Source of the DNA: Robiginitalea myxolifaciens
GTDB taxonomy: Bacteria > Bacteroidota > Bacteroidia > Flavobacteriales > Flavobacteriaceae
Reading direction: 5' to 3'
Length of the DNA: 64,000 bases
Assembly: GCF_900115205.1 (NCBI RefSeq)
Contig: NZ_FOYQ01000001.1
Coordinates: forward strand, 585,240-649,239
Made by a program: the position numbers and the translations under genes. Under the pieces are notes generated by a model that was not told the DNA's origin, made no database searches, and worked only from the letters and a program-made list of their open reading frames with translations. Shown here piece after piece: positions 42,779-51,980 of this stretch. The first letter of the stretch is position 1. Each line of letters begins with the position of its first letter.

Positions 42779-43549
42779 ATGCAACAGCTCTATAGTAAAG
42801 TATTAGGCGAGGGTAAACCCTTGCTCATCCTCCATGGATTTCTGGGGATGTCCGACAACTGGAAAACCCTGGGACAGCGCTATGCCGCTGCGGGGTGGGA
42901 AGTCCACCTGTTGGATCAGCGCAACCATGGCCGCAGCTTCTGGTCCGACCATTTCAATTTCAACCTCATGGCCGAAGATGTCCGGAGGTATATGGACGAC
43001 AAGCAAGTGGCTTCTGCCACGGTAATCGGGCATTCTATGGGGGGAAAAACGGCAATGACCCTGGCGGCGGCCTTTCCGTCCCGCGTCAGGAAGCTTGTGG
43101 TAGCGGATATTGGCCCCAAAGCCTATCCCCCACACCACCATACGATTCTCAATGCGCTGAATGGACTCACCCCTGAAGACCTGAAATCCAGAACCGCTGC
43201 CGATGAGGCCCTGGCTCAAAAAATTCCGGAATGGGGGGTGCGGCAATTCCTCCTGAAAAACCTGTATTGGGTAGAACCGGGTACTCTGGGATTGCGCTTT
43301 AACCTGGAGGTACTTTCACAAAGCATGGAAGCTATTGGGGAAGCCTTACCGCAGGGCGCACATTTTGCCGGGCCTGTTTGCTTTATCCGCGGAGGGGCTT
43401 CGGACTATATTCAGGAAGAAGACATGTCGTTGATCCACAATCATTTTCCCAATGCCACATTGAAAACCATAGCTGGCGCCGGACACTGGCTGCATGCCGA
43501 AAAACCCGATGAATTCTTCGCGATTTCCTCAGAATTTATGGAATTCTAA
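42779..43549 (+). CDS. Alpha/beta-fold hydrolase (YbfF-like esterase)
   Basis: 256 residues of the alpha/beta hydrolase fold with the oxyanion HG (LHGFLGMSDNWK, about 19-30), the nucleophile elbow GHSMGGKTAM (Ser about 86) and the catalytic His in AGAGHWLHAEKP (near 240). The DQRNHGRSFW segment resembles E. coli YbfF-type acyl-CoA/short-chain esterases. A small-substrate esterase is likely, but the physiological substrate is unknown. It is translationally close to pdxJ (3-base gap) and probably co-transcribed. Confidence 0.85.
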   Translation: MQQLYSKVLGEGKPLLILHGFLGMSDNWKTLGQRYAAAGWEVHLLDQRNHGRSFWSDHFNFNLMAEDVRRYMDDKQVASATVIGHSMGGKTAMTLAAAFPSRVRKLVVADIGPKAYPPHHHTILNALNGLTPEDLKSRTAADEALAQKIPEWGVRQFLLKNLYWVEPGTLGLRFNLEVLSQSMEAIGEALPQGAHFAGPVCFIRGGASDYIQEEDMSLIHNHFPNATLKTIAGAGHWLHAEKPDEFFAISSEFMEF

Positions 43550-43565
43550 AAAACTGGCCCTTACT

Positions 43566-43581
43566 ATTATGCATGCATAAT
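43566..43581. promoter_or_regulatory. Palindrome upstream of the GDSL lipoprotein gene
   Basis: ATTATGCATGCATAAT, a perfect 16-base palindrome, 39 bases before the -7 box. The etfBA promoter has the same 16-mer with one change (24615). A shared regulator is inferred. Confidence 0.5.
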
Positions 43582-43619
43582 TTTTTAGGCCATCATATTG
43601 CGAGTGTCATAATTTTAGT

Positions 43620-43627
43620 TACTTTTG
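43620..43627 (+). promoter_or_regulatory. GDSL gene promoter -7 box
   Basis: TACTTTTG fits TAnnTTTG, 51 bases before the ATG at 43678. Confidence 0.55.
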
Positions 43628-43677
43628 ATTACCGCCCGTATTATATGGGTAAATCGTACTAACTCAAACCCTCGAGA

Positions 43678-45180
43678 ATGAAAAAACTATTGGCTCTTCT
43701 GGCCGTTTTTGGCCTTTTTTTTGTGTCGTGTAGCGATGACGATACTATCGTGGATCCGGGGCCCGATATGCCGGACCCGATACAGTATAGCAGCGGCTCA
43801 GCCAACTTTAGCACTTACGTAGCCCTTGGAAATTCACTTACTGCTGGATTTTCCGATGCGGCCCTTTTCGTAGACGGACAAACCGCCTCCTATCCCAACA
43901 TGCTGGCGGGTAGTTTCGCCGAAGCTGGTGGAGGTGCCTTCAGCATTCCTTTTATGGCAGACAACCTGGGTGGTTTAACTCTCGGAGGAACACCAATCGC
44001 GGGTAACCGGTTAATTCTGGATTTCTCTACAGGCTCTCCTACGCCAGTACCGGTTAGCGGACAGGGAAGTACCGAGGTGAGCAGCGTGCTCTCCGGACCC
44101 TTTAACAACATGGGAATACCGGGTGCCAAAAGCTTCCATTTGGTAGCTCCAGGCTACGGGAATGTTGCCGGGGTAGCTGCCGGCCTGGCCAACCCGTATT
44201 ATGCCCGTATCGCAACTGACCCATCGGCCACTGTACTCGGGGATGCTGCTTCGCAAGGCGCAACCTTCTTTAGCCTTTGGATCGGAAATAACGATGTTTT
44301 AAGCTTTGCTACCTCAGGTGGTGCCGGGGTGGATCAAACCGGAAATTTAGATCCGACCACTTACGGCGGAAATGACCTGACGGATCCCAATGTTTTTGCT
44401 AGCGTCTACAACACCATCCTCCAGACCATGACGGCTGGCGGGGCACAGGGGGTTGTTGCCAACATTCCTGATGTAACGACTATTCCGTTTTTCACTACTG
44501 TTCCTCATAATCCGGTACCCCTGGACGAAGGAACCGCAGCCGCACTCAACGCTGCTTACGCGGCATACAACGGAGGGCTATTGCAATTGCAAGGTCTCGG
44601 AGCCATTTCGGCTGAAGAAGTTGCCCGTCGCCAGATTTCGTTTAGCGCTGGTGATGCTAATGCCGTTGTAATCCTCGACGAAGACCTTACGGATCTGACA
44701 GCGTTTAACCCGGCCCTGATCAATATGCGCCAGGCCACGGCCGATGACCTTTTGACGTTTACTTCTCAGACCATCATTGGTACCCTGGCGAATCCTATGG
44801 ATCCCACCAGTATCAACGGTGTTGCCATTCCGCTTGCAGATCAGTGGGTACTGACGCCTGAAGAACAAGAAATGGTAGCGACTGCCACAGCAAACTTTAA
44901 TGCAACCATTGCCGCCCTCGCGGATACTTATGGATTAGCTTTTGTGGATGCCAACGCCTACCTCGGTACGGTAGCCTCTACCGGAGTAACCCAGGCTGAT
45001 GGCAGCGTGGTTACTGCCGTGTACGCGACCGGAGGAGGATTCTCCCTGGATGGGGTACACCCGAGTCCGCGTGGCTATGCGCTGCTGGCAAACTTATTCC
45101 TCGACGCCATTGAGAGCGAATACGGGGCCACCTTACCGCGGGTTGAACCCCTTGGTTTTACAGGGCTCTATATCAACTAG
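43678..45180 (+). CDS. SGNH/GDSL-family hydrolase lipoprotein
   Basis: 500 residues. A lipoprotein signal peptide ends at Cys18 (GLFFVSCSDDD), and acidic residues follow the cysteine. The GDSL block I is VALGNSLTAGFSD (about 51-63, Ser nucleophile, with Asn for the usual Asp), block III SLWIGNNDVL (about 199-208) and block V DGVHPSPRGYALLANLF (about 460-476, Asp and His), so the catalytic set is complete. A long insertion separates the blocks. It is an esterase, lipase or glycan de-acetylase located at an outer membrane face; the substrate is unknown. A single gene with its own promoter and terminator. Confidence 0.88.
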   Translation: MKKLLALLAVFGLFFVSCSDDDTIVDPGPDMPDPIQYSSGSANFSTYVALGNSLTAGFSDAALFVDGQTASYPNMLAGSFAEAGGGAFSIPFMADNLGGLTLGGTPIAGNRLILDFSTGSPTPVPVSGQGSTEVSSVLSGPFNNMGIPGAKSFHLVAPGYGNVAGVAAGLANPYYARIATDPSATVLGDAASQGATFFSLWIGNNDVLSFATSGGAGVDQTGNLDPTTYGGNDLTDPNVFASVYNTILQTMTAGGAQGVVANIPDVTTIPFFTTVPHNPVPLDEGTAAALNAAYAAYNGGLLQLQGLGAISAEEVARRQISFSAGDANAVVILDEDLTDLTAFNPALINMRQATADDLLTFTSQTIIGTLANPMDPTSINGVAIPLADQWVLTPEEQEMVATATANFNATIAALADTYGLAFVDANAYLGTVASTGVTQADGSVVTAVYATGGGFSLDGVHPSPRGYALLANLFLDAIESEYGATLPRVEPLGFTGLYIN

Positions 45181-45203
45181 GAAAAAGTAAAAAATGTATC
45201 TTT

Positions 45204-45234
45204 AAAGGGTTCTGCAACTGCGGAACCCTTTTTT
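45204..45234 (+). terminator. Terminator after the GDSL gene
   Basis: AAAGGGTTC (45204-45212) pairs with GAACCCTTT (45223-45231), followed by three more T residues. Confidence 0.85.
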
Positions 45235-45270
45235 ATTGAATACAACCTTACTAAACCTGATTTCGCGATT

Positions 45271-45618
45271 ATGAACTTTTTGCTCAGAATGCTTTTATCC
45301 GCCCTGGCGGTAGTACTGCTTGCCAATATATTACCCGGGGTTTCGGTGAGCTCCTTTATGGTTGCACTAATCGTGGCCGTAGTGCTCAGCCTGCTCAATT
45401 TTATCGTCAAGCCCCTATTGATAATCCTCACCCTGCCGGTGACCCTGATCACTTTTGGCTTGTTCCTGCTGATTATCAATGCCTTGATTATCCTGCTGGC
45501 CGATGCGCTGATCGACGGCTTTGCCGTAAACGGGCTATGGTGGGCGCTGTTATTTTCCCTTTTGCTATCGTTGTTACAGTCGCTGCTGTTTTCCCTGCTC
45601 AAAGAGAAGAAAAGCTAA
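45271..45618 (+). CDS. Phage-holin-family (holin 4-type) small membrane protein
   Basis: 115 residues, almost all hydrophobic, with four predicted membrane helices (for example VVLLANILPGVSVSSFMVALI near 15-35 and TFGLFLLIINALIILLADALI near 70-90). It matches the Mycobacteriophage-holin-4-2/DUF360 type common in free-living bacteria, where a lytic role is not shown. No lysis gene or phage gene is nearby, so it is probably a housekeeping membrane protein. The basic C-terminus (LKEKKS) is cytoplasmic. It precedes tig but the tig promoter separates them. Confidence 0.78.
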   Translation: MNFLLRMLLSALAVVLLANILPGVSVSSFMVALIVAVVLSLLNFIVKPLLIILTLPVTLITFGLFLLIINALIILLADALIDGFAVNGLWWALLFSLLLSLLQSLLFSLLKEKKS

Positions 45619-45640
45619 AAATTTTACCCGCATCCAAAAC

Positions 45641-45671
45641 TTGGTCGCAGGCAAAAAATACTGTAATTTTG
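45641..45671 (+). promoter_or_regulatory. tig promoter
   Basis: TTG (45641-45643), 20-base spacer, TAATTTTG (45664-45671). It is the textbook Bacteroidetes promoter form and precedes tig by 33 bases. Confidence 0.75.
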
Positions 45672-45704
45672 CATCCCATTTTTAATTGCAAATCATAGCA
45701 TTAG

Positions 45705-47027
45705 ATGAATATCACCAAGGAGCAGATCGATTCGCTGAACGCCGTCCTCAAAGTAGATATCAAGAAAGAAGACTATCACGAGAAGGTCGAAAAAATCTTA
45801 AAAGACTACCGCAAGAATGCCAACATTCCTGGATTCAGGAAGGGCCAGGTCCCTATCGGCCTCATTCGCAAACAGTATGGACGTGCTGTTCTGGTAGATG
45901 AAGTAAATAAACTGCTTCAGGATAACCTCAACAAATACCTCACCGAGGAAAAACTCGATGTATTGGGTAACCCCCTGCCAAAGCAACAAGACAATTTCAA
46001 CTGGGATGCGGATGATTTCGCTTTTGAGTTTGAATTGGGATTGGCCCCGGAATTCGAAGTGCCGCTCAAAACCAAAAAAGCGATCACCCACTACAACATT
46101 GTAGCGGATAAGAAGATGATAGACGACCAGGTATTGCGGATCCGGAAGCAATACGGGAAGCTCGTCTCCAAGCAAGCCGTTGGGGAGAACGACGAAATCA
46201 ACGGAACCTTTACCAATGAGCAGGAGGAGATCGACAACAAAGCCGTTTTAGAACTCTCCAAAATCAAGAGTAAAAAAGCCGTAACCGCTTTAAAAGGTAA
46301 GGCTGTGGGCGACACGGTTACCCTCAAGACCAAAGGCCTCTTTAAAGAAGATTACTTACTGCCCAGTACACTGGGAATTCCAAGGGAGCGCGCCGAGGAC
46401 CTCAATATTGAAGTGTCTTTCACTATTGAAGAAATCAACGAGCGCGAGCCTGCGGAATTGAACCAGGAGCTTTTCGATAAACTCTTCGGGGAAGGAAATG
46501 TTACCTCGGAAAAGGACATGCGCGAAAAGATCAAAGCCGATTCTGAAGCCCAGTTTCAACAGCAGTCCGACCAGAAATTGCTCAATGACGTTACCGAGCG
46601 CCTGATCGAGACCACTTCTTTTGATCTGCCCACGGAGTTCCTGAAAAAATGGATGCAGACTACCGGCGAGAAGCCGCTCAGTGCTGAGGAGGCGAACGAC
46701 GAATTCGAGCGCACCGAAAAAGGCCTGCGTTATCAATTGATCGAAGGGAAACTCATTACAGAGCACGGGCTGGAGATTCAGTTCGATGAACTCAAGGAAT
46801 TTGCCAAAGGCTTTATTCGTTCCCAAATGGCGCAATACGGACAGGTAAATCCGAAAGAAGAGGATTTAGATAATATTGCCGGCCGGGTATTGGGGAATCA
46901 GGAGGAAGTGAAGCGGCTTTCCGAGCAGTTGATGAGCCAGAAACTCCTCCAACTCTACAAGGAAAAAGCCAACCTGAAAACCAAGGAAGTGAACTACGAC
47001 CAGTTCATCAAGGAGGTTTACGGCTAA
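45705..47027 (+). CDS. tig: Trigger factor
   Basis: 440-residue ribosome-associated chaperone and peptidyl-prolyl isomerase. The N-terminal domain has the ribosome-docking region IPGFRKGQVPIGLIRK (about 42-57). The FKBP domain is about 150-240 and is weakly conserved; the C-terminal helical arms follow. It is the usual first gene of the tig-clpP-clpX module and has its own promoter. The product binds nascent chains near the tunnel exit and hands misfolded ones to other chaperones. clpP begins 32 bases downstream. Confidence 0.95.
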   Translation: MNITKEQIDSLNAVLKVDIKKEDYHEKVEKILKDYRKNANIPGFRKGQVPIGLIRKQYGRAVLVDEVNKLLQDNLNKYLTEEKLDVLGNPLPKQQDNFNWDADDFAFEFELGLAPEFEVPLKTKKAITHYNIVADKKMIDDQVLRIRKQYGKLVSKQAVGENDEINGTFTNEQEEIDNKAVLELSKIKSKKAVTALKGKAVGDTVTLKTKGLFKEDYLLPSTLGIPRERAEDLNIEVSFTIEEINEREPAELNQELFDKLFGEGNVTSEKDMREKIKADSEAQFQQQSDQKLLNDVTERLIETTSFDLPTEFLKKWMQTTGEKPLSAEEANDEFERTEKGLRYQLIEGKLITEHGLEIQFDELKEFAKGFIRSQMAQYGQVNPKEEDLDNIAGRVLGNQEEVKRLSEQLMSQKLLQLYKEKANLKTKEVNYDQFIKEVYG

Positions 47028-47059
47028 ACTGACTATCTTTACCAATAGAATCTTACCCT

Positions 47060-47740
47060 ATGAATTACACCGAGGAGTTTAAACATTTTGCGATCAAAGA
47101 TCAGGGGATTAGCAGCCTGAACCTCGAACGCGGCCTAACGAGCATGTATCCTGTAGGCATGACGCCTAACATCATCGAAGAGCGGCAACTCAATGCCATC
47201 GCTATGGATGTGTTTTCCCGACTGATGATGGATCGCATTATTTTCCTGGGGACCGGGATCAGCGATCAGGTAGCCAATATCATCCAGGCGCAATTGCTTT
47301 TTTTGGCCAGTGCAGATTCCTCCAAGGACATTCAGATCTATATCAATTCCCCGGGTGGAAGCGTTTACGCCGGTCTGGGGATATACGACACCATGCAGTT
47401 CATTAAACCGGATGTAGCCACCATCTGTACCGGAATGGCGGCTTCCATGGCTGCCGTATTGCTATGTGCAGGAGAAAAAGGAAAACGCAGCGGGCTCAAG
47501 CACAGCCGGGTGATGATCCACCAACCCCTTTCGGGTGCGCAGGGTCAGGCCAGCGATATTGAAATCGCCGCCCAGGAAGTGCTTAAGATCAAAGACGAAC
47601 TCTACCAGATTATTTCCAAGCACAGCGGACAAACCTTCGACAAGGTCTACGAAGACAGCGATCGGGACTATTGGATGAAGGCCGAAGAGGCTATGAAATA
47701 CGGGATGATAGACGAAATTCTGGAGCGGGACAGCGCATAA
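47060..47740 (+). CDS. clpP: ATP-dependent Clp protease, proteolytic subunit
   Basis: 226-residue serine protease that forms a two-ring chamber. The catalytic triad is visible: Ser129 in TGMAASMAAVLL, His154 in VMIHQPLSG and an Asp in DSDRDYWM near 203. The N-terminal 30 residues before the conserved MTPNIIEERQLN include a propeptide or axial loop. It degrades unfolded or tagged proteins fed by ClpX. It lies in the standard tig-clpP-clpX order with 32- and 59-base gaps. Confidence 0.97.
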   Translation: MNYTEEFKHFAIKDQGISSLNLERGLTSMYPVGMTPNIIEERQLNAIAMDVFSRLMMDRIIFLGTGISDQVANIIQAQLLFLASADSSKDIQIYINSPGGSVYAGLGIYDTMQFIKPDVATICTGMAASMAAVLLCAGEKGKRSGLKHSRVMIHQPLSGAQGQASDIEIAAQEVLKIKDELYQIISKHSGQTFDKVYEDSDRDYWMKAEEAMKYGMIDEILERDSA

Positions 47741-47799
47741 AGCGCCATAAACACAATTTTTGCCCTCAGAAACGTTTAATTAGTAGCTAGTACAAGCAC

Positions 47800-49035
47800 A
47801 TGGCCAAGGAAAACCTTGAATGTTCATTTTGCGGGCGGAAAAAGCCCGAGACCAACCTGCTCATTGCCGGGCTGGACGCTCACATCTGTGACAGATGTAT
47901 TGAGCAAGCCCATGGTATCGTAGCCGAGGAGTCGCGTCAATCCAAATCGGAAGACCTCTCCAGCGAGCTTACCTTAAAGAAGCCGGTTGAGATCAAGGAT
48001 TTCCTGGATACCTATGTCATTGGCCAGGAACGCACCAAAAAAGTGCTTTCCGTGGCGGTGTACAACCACTACAAGCGCCTCTTACAACCTTCCACCAAAG
48101 AAGAGGAGATAGAAATACAGAAGAGTAATATCGTAATGGTCGGGCAAACGGGTACCGGAAAAACCCTGATGGCCAAAACCATTGCCAAAATGCTCAACGT
48201 ACCCCTGGCTATTGTAGATGCCACCGTGCTCACTGAAGCCGGATATGTTGGAGAAGATGTGGAAAGCATCCTGACCCGACTTTTACAGGCTGCAGATTAC
48301 AACCTGGAGAAAGCCGAACGAGGGATCGTTTTCCTGGACGAAATTGACAAGATTGCCCGCAAGAGCGACAATCCTTCCATTACCCGCGATGTATCCGGGG
48401 AAGGCGTACAACAGGGACTGTTGAAGTTACTCGAAGGGACCGTGGTCAATGTACCGCCCAAAGGCGGGCGGAAACACCCCGATCAGAAGTTCATCGAAGT
48501 CAATACAGAAAACATCCTCTTCATTGCAGGAGGAGCCTTTGACGGGATCGAGCGAATCATTACCAAGCGTTTGAACATGAAAGCCATTGGCTACAGTGCT
48601 TCAAAACGGGAAGAGAGCCTCGACGCGGAGAATGTGCTGCAGTATGTGATCCCGAAAGACCTGAAGGAATTCGGGTTAATCCCGGAAATCATCGGACGTT
48701 TACCCGTATTGACGCATATGAACCCGCTGGATCGCAAGACCCTGCGCGCTATCCTTACCGAGCCTAAAAACGCCATCATTAAGCAGTATCACAAGCTGTT
48801 TGCCATGGACGGGATCGACTTTAAGATCACCGATCATGCCCTGGAGTTCATTGTCGATAAGGCTATTGAATACAAACTGGGGGCCCGCGGACTTCGTTCC
48901 TTATGCGAAGCGATCTTTACGGATGCCATGTTTGAGCTGCCCAGTAGCGAGGATACCGAATTTAAGGTAACCAAGCCCTACGCAGAGGAAAAACTCTCCT
49001 ACGAGAAAATCAATAAGTTGAAAGCTGTTTCGTAA
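47800..49035 (+). CDS. clpX: ATP-dependent Clp protease, ATP-binding subunit ClpX
   Basis: 411-residue AAA+ unfoldase. The N-terminal zinc domain has [10 protein letters not shown] and CDRCIEQ (four Cys, about 9-34). The Walker A motif is VGQTGTGKT (about 111-119), Walker [12 protein letters not shown] near 178, the pore loop GYVG near 147 and the RKH-type loop GGRKHPDQ near 224. It recognises substrates such as SsrA-tagged proteins and passes them to ClpP. The stop codon lies within the last codons of the opposing gene, giving a 26-base tail overlap. Confidence 0.97.
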   Translation: MAKENLECSFCGRKKPETNLLIAGLDAHICDRCIEQAHGIVAEESRQSKSEDLSSELTLKKPVEIKDFLDTYVIGQERTKKVLSVAVYNHYKRLLQPSTKEEEIEIQKSNIVMVGQTGTGKTLMAKTIAKMLNVPLAIVDATVLTEAGYVGEDVESILTRLLQAADYNLEKAERGIVFLDEIDKIARKSDNPSITRDVSGEGVQQGLLKLLEGTVVNVPPKGGRKHPDQKFIEVNTENILFIAGGAFDGIERIITKRLNMKAIGYSASKREESLDAENVLQYVIPKDLKEFGLIPEIIGRLPVLTHMNPLDRKTLRAILTEPKNAIIKQYHKLFAMDGIDFKITDHALEFIVDKAIEYKLGARGLRSLCEAIFTDAMFELPSSEDTEFKVTKPYAEEKLSYEKINKLKAVS

Positions 49036-49582
49036 GCTGCGGAGTTACCGGTTGCTGCGTTACGGATTCCAGAAGTTCCAGACAAATCTTGCCGATAATC
49101 TTCTCATCGGAGTAGAGTTCCCGACCAAAATTCGGCATTACTTCCATATCCACGCCTAGTTGCTGTGCCCAGGCCTGGGCAGGCTTGTTTTCCTGGTATT
49201 CCCCGAATAATAGTTTCGCCGGAGCCTCAGGGCTGTTGTCGTAGCGATGTAACCATAACGGTGAAACGGCGTAGAGCGATTTCAAGGGTAAACCCTGTAA
49301 GGCTGCACTCCAGGCTATGGTCCCCCCAGCACAAAAAGTAAGGTAATGGCTGGGCTGAGTTTCCCGGCTTAACAAATGGGCTACGGCTGTGGAATAGCCG
49401 CCTTCCACAAAAGCCTTGCAGACGTTTTCAGGAGTCCTTACGGTAACTTCCAGATTTGCCAATTCCTGGCTATCGTAATAGACGATTTCGAAATATTGTT
49501 GGAGATAACCCAGGTAGGAAGTTATCCAGAGGCCTTTTTTGGCACCCCACATATCGGAAAGGACAACGAGACGTTCAGCCAT
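49010..49582 (-). CDS. Putative alpha/beta-hydrolase-like protein with atypical nucleophile elbow
   Basis: 190 residues from the ATG at 49582 ([19 protein letters not shown]). The hydrophobic strands and [15 protein letters not shown] segment (about 83-97) recall the alpha/beta hydrolase fold, but the usual G-x-S-x-G elbow is replaced by C-A-G-G, so a Cys or no nucleophile is present. The fold assignment is by shape of the sequence, not a database match, and the protein could be a degenerate or non-catalytic member. No signal peptide is seen. It overlaps the clpX end by 26 bases on the other strand and has no evident operon partner. Confidence 0.55.
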   Translation of the reverse strand: MAERLVVLSDMWGAKKGLWITSYLGYLQQYFEIVYYDSQELANLEVTVRTPENVCKAFVEGGYSTAVAHLLSRETQPSHYLTFCAGGTIAWSAALQGLPLKSLYAVSPLWLHRYDNSPEAPAKLLFGEYQENKPAQAWAQQLGVDMEVMPNFGRELYSDEKIIGKICLELLESVTQQPVTPQLTKQLSTY

Positions 49583-49766
49583 AGTACGCAATTTTTAGAA
49601 TACGTAAGATTGTTTCGGGACTTCTAAGTTGGATAATCACCGTGGATTTCGGGCTATTTTTCAGTTTATCGGAAGAAAATACTCGATGTAGACATAAAAT
49701 GGCGGTGCCAAAGGGCACAATTCTACCTCAAAATATCGGGCGGAAGACGCCTGGAAGGAATTGCAA

Positions 49767-50288
49767 CTAGAAGCGTTTCCCGAAAACGATCCCGATACGC
49801 GGATAGGCCTCAACGCCCAGGGAACCATTGAAATACCGGCCAACACCGAGGTAAATCTCCCCGATCCAATTCTTTGAGGTCAGGAATTTGGCCCCGGCGG
49901 CAATCCCCAATCCAAAGGTAAATTCGTTCTCGGTGATTTCCATATCGGTGGTAAAATCGTAATCGTACTGGGCTACGGAACCAAAAAAGGTGTTGGCTTC
50001 CAGAAAGAAACCGCGGGCATAACCGTCCCCGAAATAAAAGCGGTAAAAGGGTACAATCCCCAGCTTATACTCGATGTCATCATTCCAGGTAAACCCCACA
50101 CTTACCCCCAGGCCAGTGTCTTCGGAAAGCAGGCGTTCATAGGTAAGCTCCGGCACTTCAGCCAGGGCAAAAAGCATGTTCACCTTGATTTCATCCCTGG
50201 GTTGGTCAGAGGTTGTTTCTTCCTCCTGAGCAAATCCAACACAGCAGAATAATAACGCAAAAGCGAGTAGTAGAGAATTCCTTTTCAT
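49767..50288 (-). CDS. Small outer-membrane barrel-like protein (DUF3575-like)
   Basis: 173 residues from the ATG at 50288 (MKRNSLLLAFALLFCCVGFAQ, a signal peptide ending near 22); ATG codons further up do not give a good signal. The mature protein begins with an acidic stretch and then alternates short strands with aromatic ends (YKLGIVPFYRFYFGDGYARG, then GRYFNGSLG) and ends IVFGKRF with a terminal Phe, as in small outer-membrane barrels. A DUF3575-like identity is a guess from size and pattern; no function is assigned. It stands alone between the GH3 gene and the hydrolase-like gene. Confidence 0.6.
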   Translation of the reverse strand: MKRNSLLLAFALLFCCVGFAQEEETTSDQPRDEIKVNMLFALAEVPELTYERLLSEDTGLGVSVGFTWNDDIEYKLGIVPFYRFYFGDGYARGFFLEANTFFGSVAQYDYDFTTDMEITENEFTFGLGIAAGAKFLTSKNWIGEIYLGVGRYFNGSLGVEAYPRIGIVFGKRF

Positions 50289-50379
50289 AGCAATTGATTT
50301 GAGAATTTCTGGCAAAAGATAGCATAATTGCTGCGAGCCAGCCTGGAGTTAACCTAAAAATAACGCAGGGTTTTCCAGC

Positions 50380-51909
50380 CTACCCAACATTGACGGCCCG
50401 GGCGAGCTCCAAAAGGTCTTCCAGGTATTCGCGGTTGTTGGATAACCTGGGAATCTTGTGCTGCCCGCCGAGTTTGTCCTTGCTTTTGAGCCAGTCGTAG
50501 AACAGGTTGGGACGGGCTTGCCGGAGTTGCAGGGGATTGAGCGTAATGTTTTTATAGCGCTTGGCGTCATAATCCGAATTCAGGCGCTGCAATTCCTTGT
50601 CCAGGGCCTGCCCGAACTGCTCCAGGGATTCCGGTTCGTCCCGAAACTCTATGAGCCATTCGTGTGCCCCTTTCTCCTTGCCCTCCATGAAAATCGGGGC
50701 CACAGTATACTCTGCCACGCTACACTTAAACTCGGCACATACCCGGCGCAAAGCCTCCTCGGTATTCTCGATAATCAATTCTTCCCCGAAAACATTGATG
50801 TGGTGCTTGGTTCGCCCGGTAATACGGATGCGATAGGGGTTGGTACTGGTAAAACGTACCGTATCCCCAATCTGGTAGCGCCATAGTCCGGCATTGGTCG
50901 TAATCACCAATGCATAATTGACCCCGCATTCCACCTCCCAAAGGGGAAGCACGCGTTGCTGGGGCGTCCCGAAGGTATCCATCGGAATAAATTCGTAGAA
51001 AATCCCGTAATCCAGCATCAGGAGGAGGTCCGAACTTCCGTTTTGATCCTGGATGGCGAAAAATCCTTCGGAGGCGTTGTAAATCTCATAATAGCGGAAT
51101 TGATCCCGCGGAAGGATACTGCGATACTGATCCCGATACGGGTTAAAGCTCACCCCGCCGTGGAAATACACCTCCAGGTTTTCCCAAATCTCGAACAGAT
51201 GGTTCTTACCGGTGGTCTCGAGCATCTTGTTGAGCAAGACAAGCATCCAGGAAGGCACACCTGCCAGGCTGGTCACATTTTCCGCAATACTCTCCTGAAT
51301 TATAGCCGCAAGCTTGGTTTCCCACTCGCTCATCAGGGACACCTTATTACTCGGGGTACTGCTGAATTCTGCCCATAGCGGCATGTTATCGATCAGGATG
51401 GCACTGAGGTCCCCGAAAAACGTTCCGTTGTCCTCGTATAATTCTTTGCTTCCCCCTAGTCGCAAGCTTTTCCCCGTGAATAGCTGAGAATCCGGGTTGT
51501 TGTTCAGGTAAAGGCACAGCAAGTCCTTTCCTGACTTAAAGTGACAATCCTCCAGGGCCTCGCTACTTACCGGTATAAACTTAGAACGGGCGTTGGTAGT
51601 ACCACTGCTTTTTGCAAACCAACGGATTTCCGTGGGCCAGAACACATTCTGTTCCCCTTTACGGGAGCGTTCGATCAGCGGCTCAAATTCCTCGTAAGTA
51701 ACCAGTGGCACGTTGCGGGCAAATCGCTCGTAGGTAGACAAGGTCTCAAAACCGTACTGCAGGCCAAACTGGGTTTCGTCGGCAAATTCCAGAAGTTGTT
51801 GCAATACCTCGCGCTGCACTTCCTCCGGATATTTGAGGAATAGCTCAATCTGGTGATACCGCTTTTTGAGCAGCCAGGAAGCGATGGAATTAAATAGCGG
51901 GATAGGCAT
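50380..51909 (-). CDS. GH3-family acyl-acid-amido synthetase-like protein
   Basis: 509 residues from the ATG at 51909 (MPIPLFNSIASWLLKKR). It belongs to the GH3 auxin-responsive-promoter family, ATP-dependent adenylate-forming enzymes. Family features are the Ser/Thr-rich nucleotide loop FAKSSGTTNARSKFIP (about 98-113), the YNASEGFFAIQD segment near 275 and GLWRYQIGDTVRFTS near 350. Plant members attach amino acids to jasmonate or auxin; bacterial ones have unknown substrates, although those in Bacteroidetes are common. It is divergent from the DUF2797 gene, with 71 bases between. Confidence 0.85.
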   Translation of the reverse strand: MPIPLFNSIASWLLKKRYHQIELFLKYPEEVQREVLQQLLEFADETQFGLQYGFETLSTYERFARNVPLVTYEEFEPLIERSRKGEQNVFWPTEIRWFAKSSGTTNARSKFIPVSSEALEDCHFKSGKDLLCLYLNNNPDSQLFTGKSLRLGGSKELYEDNGTFFGDLSAILIDNMPLWAEFSSTPSNKVSLMSEWETKLAAIIQESIAENVTSLAGVPSWMLVLLNKMLETTGKNHLFEIWENLEVYFHGGVSFNPYRDQYRSILPRDQFRYYEIYNASEGFFAIQDQNGSSDLLLMLDYGIFYEFIPMDTFGTPQQRVLPLWEVECGVNYALVITTNAGLWRYQIGDTVRFTSTNPYRIRITGRTKHHINVFGEELIIENTEEALRRVCAEFKCSVAEYTVAPIFMEGKEKGAHEWLIEFRDEPESLEQFGQALDKELQRLNSDYDAKRYKNITLNPLQLRQARPNLFYDWLKSKDKLGGQHKIPRLSNNREYLEDLLELARAVNVG

Positions 51910-51980
51910 TTTTGGTATCTTTACGCGTCGCGTGCGCAAGTGACTAAATATACTATCATTTTTTAAAATCCATCTACCCA

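Noticed and set aside
45271-45618. Phage origin suggested by the holin-like protein
   Set aside because: No other phage gene, integrase or repeat is present; the family occurs widely as a chromosomal membrane protein.
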